The notes beneath the pieces were generated by a model. The model had not been told where the DNA came from. It saw only the letters and a program-made list of their open reading frames with translations, and ran no database searches. The position numbers and the translations under genes are program-made. DNA of 64,000 bases from Uranotaenia lowii (taxonomy: Eukaryota > Arthropoda > Insecta > Diptera > Culicidae), in assembly GCF_029784155.1 (NCBI RefSeq), contig NC_073692.1:271903327-271967326 (forward strand), written 5' to 3'. Positions 11,181 through 23,894 of the stretch are shown here, in pieces. Numbering within the stretch: the first letter of the stretch is position 1; every line of letters begins with the position of its first letter.

Positions 11181-11942
11181 CACTGAACCCAAATTCACTC
11201 TTAAAATACACATGATTTTTCACTTAAAAACAAGGATCCAGTGATTTTCTTCCATTCAAGTGCGACATGTACATTTCACTTGGCAGTCACTTAAATTTCA
11301 AGTGAATTCATCCACATTCACTTCAGTCGTCACTTGAATTTGAAGTGAGAAAAAATATTCACTTCCCCTTCACTTGAATTTCAAGTGAATGTCGGGTTGT
11401 GATTGTGTTTATTTTCAGAGTTCAAAATGGCAAATTCCAAAGAGCAGCGTTTAAAGCTTATGCTGGATTTGGATTTTCCCAATTCTTTACTAGGCGATTT
11501 TGGCGGTAGTTTGTGTTAAACGTGATGTAAGAAAAAGTTATTTAAAGGTGTTATCATGTTTCAGCTTGTGGGTTAGACTGGACAGATTTTCTGGTTTGCA
11601 GCAGGGAAGATTTAGAAGTCGCACTAGCCGCAGTAACCGATCTGCCTTGGGATTACGATGGAATTTTCCAATCAATAAATGTATGGCGAAAGCTTAATGT
11701 AAGTATTTGAAATCGAAGAGGTGTTCTATAAATGTTCTTTTATTTAAAAACGCGAGAGATAATTAACTAGAAACTTGCTAAGAAATTCAGATAAATTTCA
11801 CTCGAACGTCATAGTGTAATTCACTTGACCGGTCACTTAAATGAATTCACTTGACCCATCACTTAAAATTCAAATGAAATTACGTACGGCGAGAATTTAC
11901 TACAGATGTCACTTATTTTTTAAGTGAAAATTATTTTGGGTG
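11181..11942 (+). mobile_element. 762-bp TA-target DNA element with TTCACTTGAA palindrome arrays
   Basis: The left end is CACTGAACCC at 11181 and the right end is TTTTGGGTG at 11942, flanked by TA on both sides. Flanks contain many copies of ATTCACTTGAATT/TTCAAGTGAA in both orientations, while the core (about 11400-11800) is unrelated sequence with three apparent exons. The design matches the elements at 5147, 56595 and 57994. Confidence 0.7.
11427..11794 (+). CDS. Three-exon, 78-residue open frame inside a DNA element
   Basis: The frame starts at ATG 11427 just after a possible acceptor (TTTATTTTCAG). Exon 1 is 11427-11505 (MANSKEQRLKLML...), exon 2 is 11565-11698 (contains GLDWTDFLVCSREDLEVALA and DLPWDYDGIF) and exon 3 is 11771-11794. 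Donors are GTAGTT and GTAAGT; acceptors are GTTTCAG and TTAACTAG. All phases fit and give 78 codons plus stop. I recognise no family. It could be a captured host gene fragment or an element-specific protein. The acidic, Trp-containing exon 2 looks like real coding sequence, but only splicing evidence would settle it. Confidence 0.45.
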
Positions 11943-12876
11943 TACTTTCCTGTTTTTATTAGAGCTTAGGTACCAGTTTTTAAAATGCACTCAATGCGCT
12001 TTTAAAACTAGCCTTCAAGCCAAGTTGAAAAACAGTCAGTGTAGGCATGATAAAACTAAGTGACAGATAATTTGACAATCGAGAAGAACGTATACACGCT
12101 AAAACTTTTTTACCTCTTTTTGAGATAGCATAATCTGTTTTGAAAGAATTATCACTCAAAATTGAGAAAAACGGGCTATCAAAATGATATAAATTAAAAC
12201 AGTCAAATTCATCTGAAAAATAAAAACAACTTTGTTGCATCCGCATTCAAATTTCAAAACAACCGCAAATCAGTCCACATCATTAATCACTCAATTCTTA
12301 TGGATTGAATAAAAGCACACTGTGAATAAACGTTTTTTGTAATTTGATAAGAATAAATGTATAAGACAATTAATTTACAAGTTCGCCGAAATAAGTACTT
12401 GTTGTATTTATCCATCTCTGTCTCTCAATGCAAAGTTAATCTATATTTAAGTCATCCAATCCAGAGTCAACAAAATTCTTTCCGGATAAAACGCCTTTGA
12501 AAATTTCTAGAAGACTGCAGCCACCGGCTTCTCCTCAGCAAAGACGGAGAAATTGAGCTTCATCACTAGCGAAAATGTTCATTCTAAGCTTTCATCAACC
12601 TCCACAAGTTTCAGATGATATATTCAGTATGAAGACCACAAGCATTGGTCGATCATTGAAAATTACAATTTATTTAAAGCGTAACGCAGTTCTGGTTATC
12701 GTAAGCAAAATATCCGACCGAGGCACGTTTTATAGAATCGTTTTATCGCTTCCAATTACAACAATAACCATTATAGTTTGATATGTTGCATATTATAATT
12801 AATAGCGTTTCCTAAACCGTTAGCATAGTGTTTGCAGAAAAGTTTTCCCATACAACTGTTTTAACAGTATTTAAAC

Positions 12877-13161
12877 GAACCCAGTATCCAGAAGGTGGTG
12901 AAAGCTGGCCGGATACGCTGGGCAGGACATGTTGCGAGAATGCCGGACGACTGTCCTGCAAAACAGGTGTTCGCTACGAATCCGGTAGGAACAAGACGAG
13001 CGGGGGCGCAACGAGCGAGGTGGTTAGACCAAGTGGAGCGTGATCTGGCGAACGTGGGGTGCCCGAGAAATTGGAGAACGGTTGCTATGAACCGAGTGAA
13101 TTTTAGGAATTATGTTCGTCAAGTTATGTCGTGAGACGGAATACTATGTAAATAAAAAATA
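12877..13161 (+). mobile_element. Severely 5'-truncated LINE (C-terminal tail only)
   Basis: The insert is flanked by a 14-bp target copy AACAGTATTTAAAC (12863-12876 and 13162-13175). It encodes RIRWAGHVARMPDDCPAKQV, then GARQRARWLDQVERDL-type sequence ending VRQVMS, a C-terminal domain common to insect non-LTR reverse transcriptases. A short tail with AATAAAAAATAAA follows. Only about 285 bp of the 3' end was inserted. Confidence 0.85.
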
Positions 13162-13906
13162 AACAGTATTTAAACAGTTACATAACCTAACTACAGATTT
13201 AAAATTCAATCTTTTCGGAATTCACGATTCAGGCAATGTATTTTACAATTTCTATAATCGTTTGCTAAACGTTTTTTACGTTTCATAAATTGTCGTTTGA
13301 CAATTTCAGCAATCGTTTGGTTATAATTCTCATTTATGCGGGTTATTATTTAGCTTTGAGGCCAGGCTTTTGATGACAGTAAATTATCTATTCCATAACA
13401 GTCTGAGATTATTTGATAACAATACCTACTTGGTATTTAAAGATAATTGACCACCCTCTAATCATAGCCAAAAGGAAACAAAACAAAAAGTTGTATGAAT
13501 GCCTTTTGCCAAGCAAATGTTCTTATTTTTTGCAAAAACTCCTCTTCCTCAAAAAAGGATGAATCCATCATGAGCGTGTATTCCATTAAGGGAAACGTCA
13601 AACGAATCTGTGATTCAAGGTCTCTTAAAACCATTTTAAAACTGTTAATTGAAATTGCTTTATTACAACATTTTTCTAACCGGCATAAAACCATTTTAAC
13701 ACTGTTTTACAACTGCCTTAAGATTTTCAATATTAATTAACTGATCACCATATTGATTGTGAAATTGAATCGAAATTACTGACGCCATCTTGATGGAAAT
13801 TATACTTTAATAATATAAACTAGACATTTTTAACAATTTTGACAATGTTGGTGGTACTATTTGTTGTATAGGTCATAAATTTCAATGCAAAACAAAAATT
13901 GCATCT

Positions 13907-14210
13907 ATGAAATGAATTTGCGGCTTTATCGGTGAGGGTTAAAGAGTTGTCCGTTCGGCACATGTGCACACTCACATGGCGGTCGAACCATCCATAATTA
14001 ACTGTATCGAAAAATGTAGTGCCTTCTCTATTGGGTACTACTTCTTCAATACAGTTAATTGATGCGGGACAAAGAATTTAGCATGTGGTCAAGCTTCTAT
14101 TTCAAATGCTCTTCGCTCTTTTCACCACCCTAGAATTTTCTTCTGATCTTCTATCCGTCTTTCATTTCAACTCTTTAACCCTCACCGATAAAGCCGCAAA
14201 TTCATTTCAT
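13907..14210. mobile_element. 304-bp inverted-repeat (foldback/MITE-like) element
   Basis: The first ~38 bp (ATGAAATGAATTTGCGGCTT..., 13907-13944) are the exact complement of the last ~38 bp ending at 14210. A second inner inverted pair, AATTAACTGTAT and ATACAGTTAATT, flanks the centre. No coding frame and no clear target duplication were recognised. Confidence 0.7.
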
Positions 14211-15309
14211 AAAACAAATTCACGGTGATTTCTCCTCTTAAAATAATAAAAATTGCATCATTTGAGCAAATTTATATTTTCCTTAAATTATTTTTTTCAA
14301 TTAAAAAACAGCTCAACCACCAGAAATCTGAGGTTGCAGGAAGTTTCATGCTAAGATTGAAAATTAAAATGAGAATATTTTTAAAATATTTCAAATGGAA
14401 TCTTTACCAATCACCAAATGCTTGAGAGAGTAAGTGATAACCCGACAAAAAAAGCGGAACAGAAAGCTCCAACAGTAAAATTTCTATCAGATTCCACAGC
14501 TGCCACAGTAAAATTCCTATCAGATTCCTTGACGTAGTTTTAAAGGAGCTGTGGATAGTCTTAAAAGAGCTCTGAAAGGTTTCTTAAGGCTATGTCTATA
14601 AGGTCGAATACAACTATTCTGTTGGATGTTTTATTATAGCGTATAGAATAAGCTTTAAAAACTTTAACAAAATAATATTGGCCATATGTTAGCTTTAAAG
14701 TAGTTGTGCTAATAGCGTAGAATGCGCTTTGGCTTATAAAGTAGTTTTAGGAAAGCGGACTGTTAAGGTTGGAATAAAACTTAAATTGTTACTTGGGTTA
14801 CAATTTTGATATTTTTGTGGGGGTTAATGATTGAAAATTGAATTATTGATTGACGCAATCAAAAAATTTAAAATATTTTATAGTAAAAGATCAAACAAAA
14901 AGAATGTAGAAAATATTTCAAAATCATACGTATTTGGTTCATATGCAGGGGGTAAGAAGCGATTTTAGATTGAAAAAATGAGCAGAAGACAGATTCCGCA
15001 TTTTAAAACTTCAGATTTAGTATTTCAAATAACAACGTATACCTTCATCCAAAACAGTTAAAAACAGTTAAGAAAGGCTCCAATCCAATGTCAAGTGTAA
15101 AGAATCAGTTTTTTCTAGCACTCGTTCAATATTCAGTATGTAACATTCATTCTTCTTTTCAAACATATCATTTCCATAATCATACAGAAATCAGGCAAAT
15201 CCTGAAAAATCAGGCACATTGGAAACCCTTCTTACAAAGGTCCAATGTTATGCGCCAAATAACGTTGCCGATTTGCAAGAGAAAGAGCAGTTTTACAGTC
15301 AATTGAAAA

Positions 15310-16720
15310 TCGTGGTTGAGAGAATTCCGAAAGGTGACAGTCGAATCCACTTAGGTGACTTCAATACAAAGATTGGCTCCGATAAATAGGACTTTGAGCG
15401 CATCATGAAGCGCCATGGACTAGGAAAGATGAGCGAAAACGGAAAGCTGTTGGTAGAATTTTGTGGCAACAACAACATGGTGATCGGTGGATCGCTCTTT
15501 CACCATCACCTCGTCCTTGGTGAGATACGACTACCTAAGAGTTGCGCGTTTCCAGCGTCGAGATGAGAAAGGCGGATGTCGATACTGTCGATATGACGTT
15601 CGCCGGCTGGAGAATCCAGAGGTGAAGAGGGCACGCGTTGAACTGCTTGAATCCCGAGCCTCGGAATTGCCGACAGCCCGAACTGTCTAAGAACTGGACT
15701 GGAATCAAGGACAATTATCACGTCATGCCAAAGTACTCTCGGTAAATTGTGTGGAAGAAGATGTGAATGGATGTCGGATGAAACTTGGAGGATGGGCGAT
15801 GGTCGGAGAAAGGCGAAAGTCGGAATTGCGTAGGCATGTACCGGGCCAGTAAAAGCAGCCGCCCATTTAAGATATGCGGAGCTGGAAATGGCAGTTGAAC
15901 GAGCTTGCGGACGAGACAAGAGAGCCTGGACAAATTTCCTTGCCGAATAGGGAGAAAGAGCCGTCGCCATTAGAGATATTTTATTACTATATGACCCGCC
16001 TTATTAGTGCCAGGTTTGACGTGGTTTGACTGCGCAGTTCCGACTTCCGAGTCTCATCGTACTTGACATCGTACGATCTTGACTGGATCGATTGACTGTA
16101 GATCAAACAGAGGATTGCCGTAGAATCGTTTGACTATGGAGCAGCTAAACGACGTTGACTTGGCAGATGATATTGTTTTGCTTTCCCAAAGACAACAAGA
16201 CATGCATTGCAAACTCTACAACCTCATCGAAAGCTCCAAGGCAGCAAGTCTCAAAGTCAATGTCGTAAAGATCACGTCGATGGAAAATTCCTCCAATTTC
16301 GTGGTAGCAGGGCAACAGGTAGATAAAGTGGAGTGCTTCCAGTATCTTGGTAGCCAGATAAAGCCTGATGGTGGTACCAAGAAAAACATTAAAACCCTGA
16401 TCAGAGAAGTCCGATTTGCGTTTGCGTGTATCCGAAATATCAACTCAAACGTCAAATCCGTATAGTTGTACGGGTGCGAAACTTGTTGCGCTTATGCATC
16501 TACATATACATCGCCGGTGTCATCAAAAAGCGCCAGAGATCGAGATTCGGGAGCGTTAGTGGAGACATGGAGACGGATTGGGCACACGCAGCGAGAACGA
16601 GATTTGAAGAGAGGCGCTTGACTGAAGTCCAGATGGGCATCGAAGAAGAGGCAGGCCCAGAAACTCCTGGCGGCGTAGTCTAGCCGCTGAAATTGGCCAG
16701 TTAAAAAACTGCATTGTGAA
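15310..16720 (+). pseudogene. Broken LINE: APE endonuclease, end of RT and C-terminal tail
   Basis: 15330-15480 encodes an APE-type endonuclease core (GDSRIHLGDFNTKIGSD, then an in-frame stop, then GKMSENGKLLVEFCGNNN). 15500-15960 continues the inter-domain region with frameshifts. After a deletion, 16130-16465 encodes the end of the reverse transcriptase, with LNDVDLADDIVLLSQ (the LADD form of the catalytic YxDD box) and VECFQYLGSQI. The C-terminal tail runs to about 16720. The same family recurs at 30913-32010, where the N-terminal half of the RT survives. It is clearly dead through stops, shifts and an internal deletion. Confidence 0.8.
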
Positions 16721-17280
16721 AAGTAAATATCTCAACTACCTACTTAAAACACAAGGCTTTTAATGTAAAGGTCTTCAATAAGGCCGGAACAAATAGCAAT
16801 TTCTTCTTCTGTCACCCCCTTCTCAATTTTAGAAAAACCCGAAGAGGGAAGTAAATAAATTTAAACAAATTCAAGTGCAAAAATCAAACTGTGGAAGCTA
16901 GGATATTTTTCATCTTTTGTGTTTTTTTTCAAGTGGTTTATGTAAACTAATTCGAATTTTCGATTATGTTAAATTTAGATTGTATACAATTTTGTTGGTA
17001 AGAGGTTTTGTTAAATTATTTGCATTATTTATTATTATCTCCCCTTCGTGATGCCTCAATAACAATATCAGCAAAGGATCGTTCGGACAAATTTAGCAGA
17101 AGATGAAAACCTTCGGTTTGGTGGTGGATCATCGATCGCTTCACATTCAAACTCCATTTTTTAGCCTTGGGAGGAGGGGGGGAGGGGTTTCCTTGCATGA
17201 CTTGCAAAGTTTAAGGTGTAGAACATTTGATCTTTGAAAAAATCATCAAAATTTTGTAACATGTCAAACTCTAGTCTTAC

Positions 17281-17685
17281 CTCACTGCTGTTCCATGACA
17301 CGGTCCGTAGAAGTTGCGAATCTTGGCTGTAGCGTCTGGCTTTCTTTAACGGGCTCGACTGAATCGTTCTTAGTTCCTGGCCCAGAAGCTGACTCTGATT
17401 GATGTAAGGAGAACTGGCTCGCTGTTCTTGTTCGATGAAATTTGGCAGTAGAACATTGAGGGTAGTCGGATGTAGCACAATGCCTGCCGGAAGGCGTCCA
17501 TTCCGAATGGGATTCTCAGCAAGGTCTTCCGGATGGGTGGGGTAGTCTGGAGAAATTGCCGTACTTTCGGTTTTGATACTTTCTCCGTCGGGGGTTGGTG
17601 TTATTTTAACTAGAATACTGCTGCTGATATGTCGTTCACTAGCACTACTACTACTTTTAGTTGGACTATGGTTGACTTCACTCAT
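17281..17685 (-). CDS. Probable anoctamer gene, first coding exon
   Basis: The exon is open for 135 codons from MSEVNHSPTKSSSS to SWNSSE and ends at GAG^GTAAGA (phase 0), matching the phase-0 acceptor of the exon at 8873. It is hydrophilic, Ser-rich and lacks any membrane segment, as expected for a cytosolic N-terminus. It contains LLPNFIEQEQRASSPYINQ and SSPLKKARRYSQDSQ. Assignment to the anoctamer is inference from strand, order and phase; it could be a separate gene's first exon. No promoter element is obvious upstream. Confidence 0.55.
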
Positions 17686-17841
17686 CCTCGCATGATGATG
17701 TTGTTTCTGTGTTTTGATTTCTCACCGAGTTCTGCAGCTGAACGAAAGCTTGAATTATAATGTTTATATAATGTCTATAATGTACATAAAATTCAGATTT
17801 CGTATTTTGAAATCATTATAACAATCTTCAGATGAATCTCA

Positions 17842-17880
17842 ATAGACTGAGTCGATTTGAGGTAATTTTTGAATTTAAAT
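17842..17880 (+). repeat. End fragment of the palindromic foldback family
   Basis: TAGACTGAGTCGATTTGAGG and the next ~15 bp match the terminus of the 818-bp palindrome at 35422-36239. Only one short arm piece is present. Confidence 0.55.
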
Positions 17881-17889
17881 CAAATAAAA

Positions 17890-20800
17890 AATATCCTAAA
17901 TTGTGATTTTTAATAATGAATTGAATCGTTAATAGCTCTTTACATGTTGGTACAAACAACATACTTTGTTCAGCAAAGTTTAAGTGCCCCAAAATCAGCA
18001 TCTTCTGATGGCATCGGCATTAAAAAATTTCACGCAAGGTACACATTTTGGTCAATTGGATAAAACATTCTTTTTAGAAAATATCTTGCTGGTTTATTTT
18101 TATTTTTCATTTTATACAAAAAAAAATTAAGCATCTAAATAACCTTTGTGAAAATTTTATGACCCAGATTTTTTTTTTTTCAAATGATACCTTTGAAAAG
18201 TAAGGAGTGTATTCGAAAAAAATGATAAAAAAGGCAAATATGTTGTTTTTGTGCCAAAGGGGGACATTCGGCTAAATTTGTTATAACTTCGACCAAATTC
18301 AATATTTTGAGTTATTTTGAAGGTCAAGCTTCAGGAAACAGCAAACGTATCAAAAAATAGCCTTGATTTTAAAAAGGTGGTTCAAAGTATGCATTATAGA
18401 TGGCTTATGTGTTGCCTTAAATTTACGTCGAAAAATTCCTCCTTTGAACGCTATCCCAAAAACCACTTGACAGAACTTCACAAAAATTTGCAGATATAAA
18501 CATTGCATTACCGGGTAACTTCGCTAAAAATTTCATCAATTTCCATCAAGGCATTAAAGTTATTAACAGAACAAAGTGTTGCATTTTAATTGATACGGTA
18601 AATGAAAATCATCGTATTTTATCAAGAAACTTGAGTTTTAGGCACAATTGCCTTATGAAAGAAAGAAGTCTTCGATATTCATAAACAAGAACACGCTCCG
18701 ATTTCTATCTCGTATATGAATTACTTTGATCCATCTTCGCTGCTCACTTTGGCCGATGGGACCGTATATGAATTACACGAGATTCAAATTCAGTTGTTCC
18801 AGAGTTTCCTTACGATACTCAGCTAAGTCTGATTTAAGGCCGACCATTTACAGTATCTATTTCTATATCTCCCCAATTTTAAAAGAGGAGAAAGAGGTTT
18901 TAAAGTTTTATAAAATCAATGTGAAACATGAAATATTTCGAAGAATGTTCATGTTTTTTCATGAAATTTGGCACGTATGCAAATTGTTTTCTTGCTATAC
19001 TGATTAACTTGAAATATTTCAATTTTAGGCTCTTCTGACTTCAAAGGTTGCCGAGTAGTGGCCTAGACTAAACTTTCTAGATCCAAATTGTCGTCTGTCG
19101 TTTTTGAGGTGGCGCCTTAATAGCATCTTTGAATCAAGGGGGGAAATGAAGTAATATCACCCAACACTGAATCAGCCAGATTCTATCGGAAATGATTCCA
19201 TACAATCCATTTCTTATCACAGCTTATCTAAAAAACGATTAAATGAATAATTAAAAAAAAGCTCTCATAAGGCATTAAAATTTTCCTGCAACGATACTTC
19301 TCGATGATCGCCTTATATCCTTCCTTGAATCCTCCCCGACCGCCTCCGTAACAATCTTCTCAGCACGATCATAATATGCGATCCTCATTAGATGTGGAGA
19401 CCCGGTCAATCTACTTGATACCATTCCTCACAAAAACTTCGAACGTCGCAGTGCATTAGAAGTTCATTGTAAATAGTCAAATTCAAAACAAATACTGTGG
19501 ACAGGATATTTTATACCAATGCTTGATTGCTATGATTGCATTCTAAACATGCGAGTGCGTACCCATTTTGAACATGAACTCGATTTTGCACACTAAACTT
19601 GAGTTCAAATATGTTTACAAATGAGAAAGATCAACACGTACTATGATGGTAGAGTTCAAGTGTGTTTATAAACTTATGTACACATCGCACATGGGTTGCT
19701 CTTTGAAGACTGGATACCTTTATCCTAGACCGATTTTTATTGGCCCATACAAAAGTTTGTACTCCACATCCTAATCTACCATTTGTAAGTTGAGTCCCTA
19801 AATTCTCAGATATTATGTAATTTTGGGACACCCTAATGCTTATTCAAATGCAAGGTTAAAAAAAATAAATGCAAGCTGCAACTAGCGTTGTTTGCTTTTA
19901 ATTCAACTGATGTACAATAATGTCGTAACGGACATAATCATATTAATAGCCTGGAGACAAGATGTTTTGCGACGTTAGTCTGCAAAAAATAAAACAGTTT
20001 TTAGAAAAATTTTTAGAAATTTGTTTTTTGTTTGATTAATTGTTTTGTTTTCTGAAGAACAATAAAGGTAACGAGAACGATCTGAAAACTTACAGCAACG
20101 ATTCAATGATTGTAGTTTCAGGAACGAGCGACCTCGACCTAAATAAATATTTGTTCTTGGTATGTAATTAACATTCATAATCAAAATGATTTCTAATGAG
20201 AGAAATCAAAATTATCTACAAATGTCAGCGAACGCAGTCGTCATTTCATCATTTTGCTTTTGATATTTCGAGCTTTAAGAGCATATGAAACATGAGATTT
20301 CTGTTTGATTTGCAATTTGGCAACAAAAAACAAACGGAATAACAAAGAAAAATGTCGAGAAAAGTGCAGTTGTCCGTTACTCAATAAGCAGTCCGCTCGA
20401 ATCAGCCGTTAGTACACATTTAACATTCATTACAATCGATCGATTTAATTGCAGGACTACGATATAGCAAAACCGTTTGTTACACCAGATATCCATTATT
20501 GCCTCTGCGTTTGATTTTTACTGTAACAAAACTTTCATGTAAGCATACCGTCGAGTTCTCACGCTCGAGGAGAGAATTGCAAAATGCAGCCGTTTTAGTT
20601 TTTATTCCAAAGGCGTTATCAAACCTCGTAGAAACACTATAGTCAGCCTTCGTTAGTGACAATGTGTGATGTCCCACACCGAAGAAGACCAAGACATGGA
20701 CCTCGAAGAAATAGGACACTAACTATACGAAACCTCACATTTGTTCTAGAAGAGGTCATCACAATCCACAACTAACTGCCACGTATGGCTCGTGCACGTA

Positions 20801-21850
20801 TGACATTTTATCGATTTTCTTTCTCTACTGAATTCGTAATGAACAGATTTCTCCCCACACTCATGGCGTTTTCCACGGCATTCAATAAAACAATGAAATT
20901 TGGTGAAAAATCTCACTTCCAGCTTGATATCCGAGTTTTGCTTAAACTAGTTGCATTTTATCGATCAACAGTAATTTTATTTTTCTTCACGTATCGCCGC
21001 ATTTACTTGAAAACCTCCAAACTGTTTAAAAAAGATTTTTTTCAAACCGTAACAATGGAAAATGCGCGCACTAACCGTGTCCGGTTTAACTGGGATCCGC
21101 GTGTCGAATGATGGTCAGGAATTGATTGATAATGTTTCTAATACTATTTCCATTCGAAGGATACAAGCCATTGGTTTCCGGTTCATGATGATACATGACT
21201 CTACTGCTCGTGGTAAGGTTCAGAACTCAGTTATGGAAAACTTTTATACCATTTCAAAAATTTTCAGTTGTTCACTTGGTGGCATTTTAATTAGTTGTTT
21301 CAGCTTTTTTTTGAAAGAAATAATTATTTAAAAAAGGCATTCAAAATCAAACTGGTTTGAATCTCATAAGTGGCCGACAGGTAAGATGTGTTTCCTCTTA
21401 TAACTGATTATATAATAAGAATGTTCAATCAGTTGCCAGCTGGCCAGGTATATACACGGATGCCGGAATACCTGTAGGTAAACTAGCCCAACCGATTGAC
21501 TCGTTCTTCCAATATAAACCTACATCAACACAATACATTCATCCATAACAGTTCATACGAAGCCATGGGGTCCGGGTATGATGTACATTGCTGCATTGCA
21601 GACTTGTCGAACTTAATAATCTAAAGAATGCATGTAAGCACATACTTTGGCAGAAACTGCGGTGAATCCGTGCATCCATGGTGGATAACCAACAACATAA
21701 CAACAAAAGTTCAAAAATTCATCAAAACAGCTAAACAAATTTTTTGTATTCGTTATTTCCTCATGGAGAAATCGGAAGTTGTATGTGACCCGATTCTAAG
21801 TGGGAGGGGAAAACTGTACAGAATGCAGCAATTAAGTAAAAACGCTATTT
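17890..21850. other. About 4 kb without a supportable gene
   Basis: AT-rich unique-looking DNA. Open frames here (for example 20719-20480 minus, 20785-21111 plus) are short, lack recognisable domains and have no convincing splice context. The minus frame at 20719-20480 is slightly less AT-biased than its surroundings and might be a degraded coding scrap, but I cannot name it. Confidence 0.5.
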
Positions 21851-21851
21851 A

Positions 21852-23569
21852 GAGCGCTACCAATAAGAGGTCGTTCAGATACCACGTGGACCTCGGACCA
21901 CGAGAGTCTCGGCAGGGGTTCCACAAGGATCGATACATTGGCCCGGTATTGTGGAACATTGTCTACGACGAACTGCTGAGACTGCGTCTCCCCATGGGAG
22001 ACTTGGATTCACCGATCACGTGGTTCTCCTGGCATCGGGCCGATCAACCGAAGAGGTCCAGCTACTCGCCACAGTAGCTATCGAGAAGGTGGAAAATTGG
22101 ATGCGCTCCAAGAGCTTACGTCTGGCTCACCACAAGACCTAGATGATCACCAACCTGATCTCAGCACAATCAGGGAAGATTGCAGTTGGACCGTGCGCAA
22201 TCGATTCCAAGCGTGCGATCAAATACCTGGGGGTGATGATCAACGTCCGGCCGAGCTTTTCGGCCCACGTCAACTACGCCTGTAAAAGAGCGGCAATGGC
22301 GACAGCAGCCCTCTCACGGGCCATGTCGAACAACTCGGCAATCCGCTGCAGCAGAAGGAGGGTCCTGGCGAGTGTGACCTCGTCCATTTTGCGGTACGGA
22401 GCGGCAGCCTGGAAGGCAGCCTTGAGCAGGCAGTGTAACCTTCAAAAGCTCTGCAGTGTACAGCGGCTGATGAACCTGCGAGTAATCAGCACATACCGAA
22501 CAGTGTCCTCGGTAGCTGCTGATGTTGTGGCGGGGGTCATGCCCATCTCGGTCTTGCTAGAGGAAGATATCTTCTGCTACGAGCACAGGCACATGCCCGA
22601 CGTGCGAAAACATGCCAAATAGACCTCGTTGTCCAACTGGCAGCACCAGTAGGACAGCTCGGAACGTGGCCGGTGGACCCATCGCTTGATCCCTAACATC
22701 GGATCCTGGATTGACCGGAGACATGGACAGGTGGATTTCTGCATGACACAGTTCTCGACTGGTCACGGATGTTTCATGCAGTACCTCCATCAGTTTGGAC
22801 ACGTGGCCTCGCCACCCTGTCCAACCTGCGGTGACACAATAGAGACACCAGAGCACGTAGTGTTCAATTGTCCGAGGTTCGAAGGGGTACGTGCTAACAT
22901 GCTTGGCGCCTGCATACCAGATACGACAGCCGACAACATCGTGCGGAGGATGTGTGAGGATGCCAATACTTGGCGTGTGGTCAGCGATGGGTTCACCCGG
23001 ATCATGACTGCACTGCAGAGGAGTTGGAACCAGCGACCAGTGTAGGGTGACTCCTTCGTCGGGGAGCACCTGAGTAGTGTGCGTCTGACCATGGCATTAA
23101 AGCATACAAAGATAAGACTTTACCTTCTGTGTATGCCGAGCTGCTAGGTACGTCGCGCGTCTTTGTGTAGGATACCTCCAACGTTACCGTCTCGGGTAGA
23201 GTGGTCTCACGTCGCCGTCGGATGAGCCACTCGAGACGGGTAAGATGACATCACCGTCAGGATTCATCTGAGTCGCAAGCATTTAAGACCCGTGCGTGTG
23301 CTGTGACAGGCGCGAGTCTAAGATAAGCTGCTCTCGATTCGGCACACGGCGGGCAAAAAGCCTAGGGTTGCCAGCCAAAAAGGGAGGAGTAAGACCGGAT
23401 CACGGTCGGAGTAGAATGCCCTTTCGGCGGGGGGCATTCGAGTATTGTGCGTCTGATCCTAGCAGTAAAGCATACAAAGGTAAGACTTTACCTTCTGCGT
23501 ATGCCGAACTGTTAGGTACGTCGCGAACGTTGTGTAGGATACCTCCACCGCCGCGGAGTATCTGAGTAA
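21852..23569 (+). pseudogene. R1-like LINE ORF2 (C-terminal half) and 3' tail
   Basis: Starts within the reverse transcriptase (frames covering a GVPQGS-like box at about 21910-21930). 22143-22622 continues with KYLGVMINVRPSFSAHVNYA and the thumb region (AALSRAMSNN, LRYGAAAW). 22686-23045 encodes a Cys-His region (PCPTCGDTIETPEHVVFNC) and ends RSWNQRPV. Stops and shifts at about 21890-22142 and 22620 break it. The 3' tail carries a diverged tandem duplication of about 370 bp (AAAGCATACAAAG at 23100 and 23467). It is interrupted at 23569 by a Harbinger-like element and resumes at 26047. Confidence 0.8.
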
Positions 23570-23894
23570 AGGCGCCCGCACAATACCACGTCACACGTCG
23601 CGTCGCGTATCCTGTCAACGCTGTCGTTAAGTACTAAAACACTGACGTGACGCTCCCAACGATTTTTGCATCCCAATGCAGCGTCGAAAGACATAGCAAC
23701 CGAATGTTTGTTTTGGTTTGCTGCTTTCGTCTCATCTTTTGATTTGAAAACAAGACCGAATTCAATTTCTCCTGAATTTGCGCTGGTTGAAGGACAGCTA
23801 CTGCCCCACGGAAGAGAGGCCTTGTGAAATTTATTCAAGATAAGGGATACAGCAGGTAATGAATTTGAAAAAGTGCTGAAATACTGATTACTGT

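Larger units (their letters stand above)
10947..14797. mobile_element. 3.85-kb TIR element with CCCAAGTAAC ends and nested insertions
   Basis: CCCAAGTAAC at 10947 is mirrored by GTTACTTGGG ending at 14797, and TTA is present on both sides (10944-10946, 14798-14800). Flanks carry repeated AGCTTTAAAA-type motifs. Inside are a 762-bp element (11181-11942), a truncated LINE (12877-13161) and a 304-bp inverted repeat (13907-14210). No transposase frame is recognisable. The 3-bp TTA copy would fit a Harbinger-type element, but this class call is tentative. Confidence 0.6.
8874..17280. other. Putative anoctamer intron 1, filled with mobile elements
   Basis: Between the donor after 17281 and the acceptor before 8873 there is no host-like exon that I can support. 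The 8.4 kb holds DNA elements at 10041-10589 and 10947-14797, with further nested insertions, and a broken LINE at 15310-16720. The stretches 8900-10040 and 16720-17150 show only AT-rich unique sequence. Confidence 0.6.
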
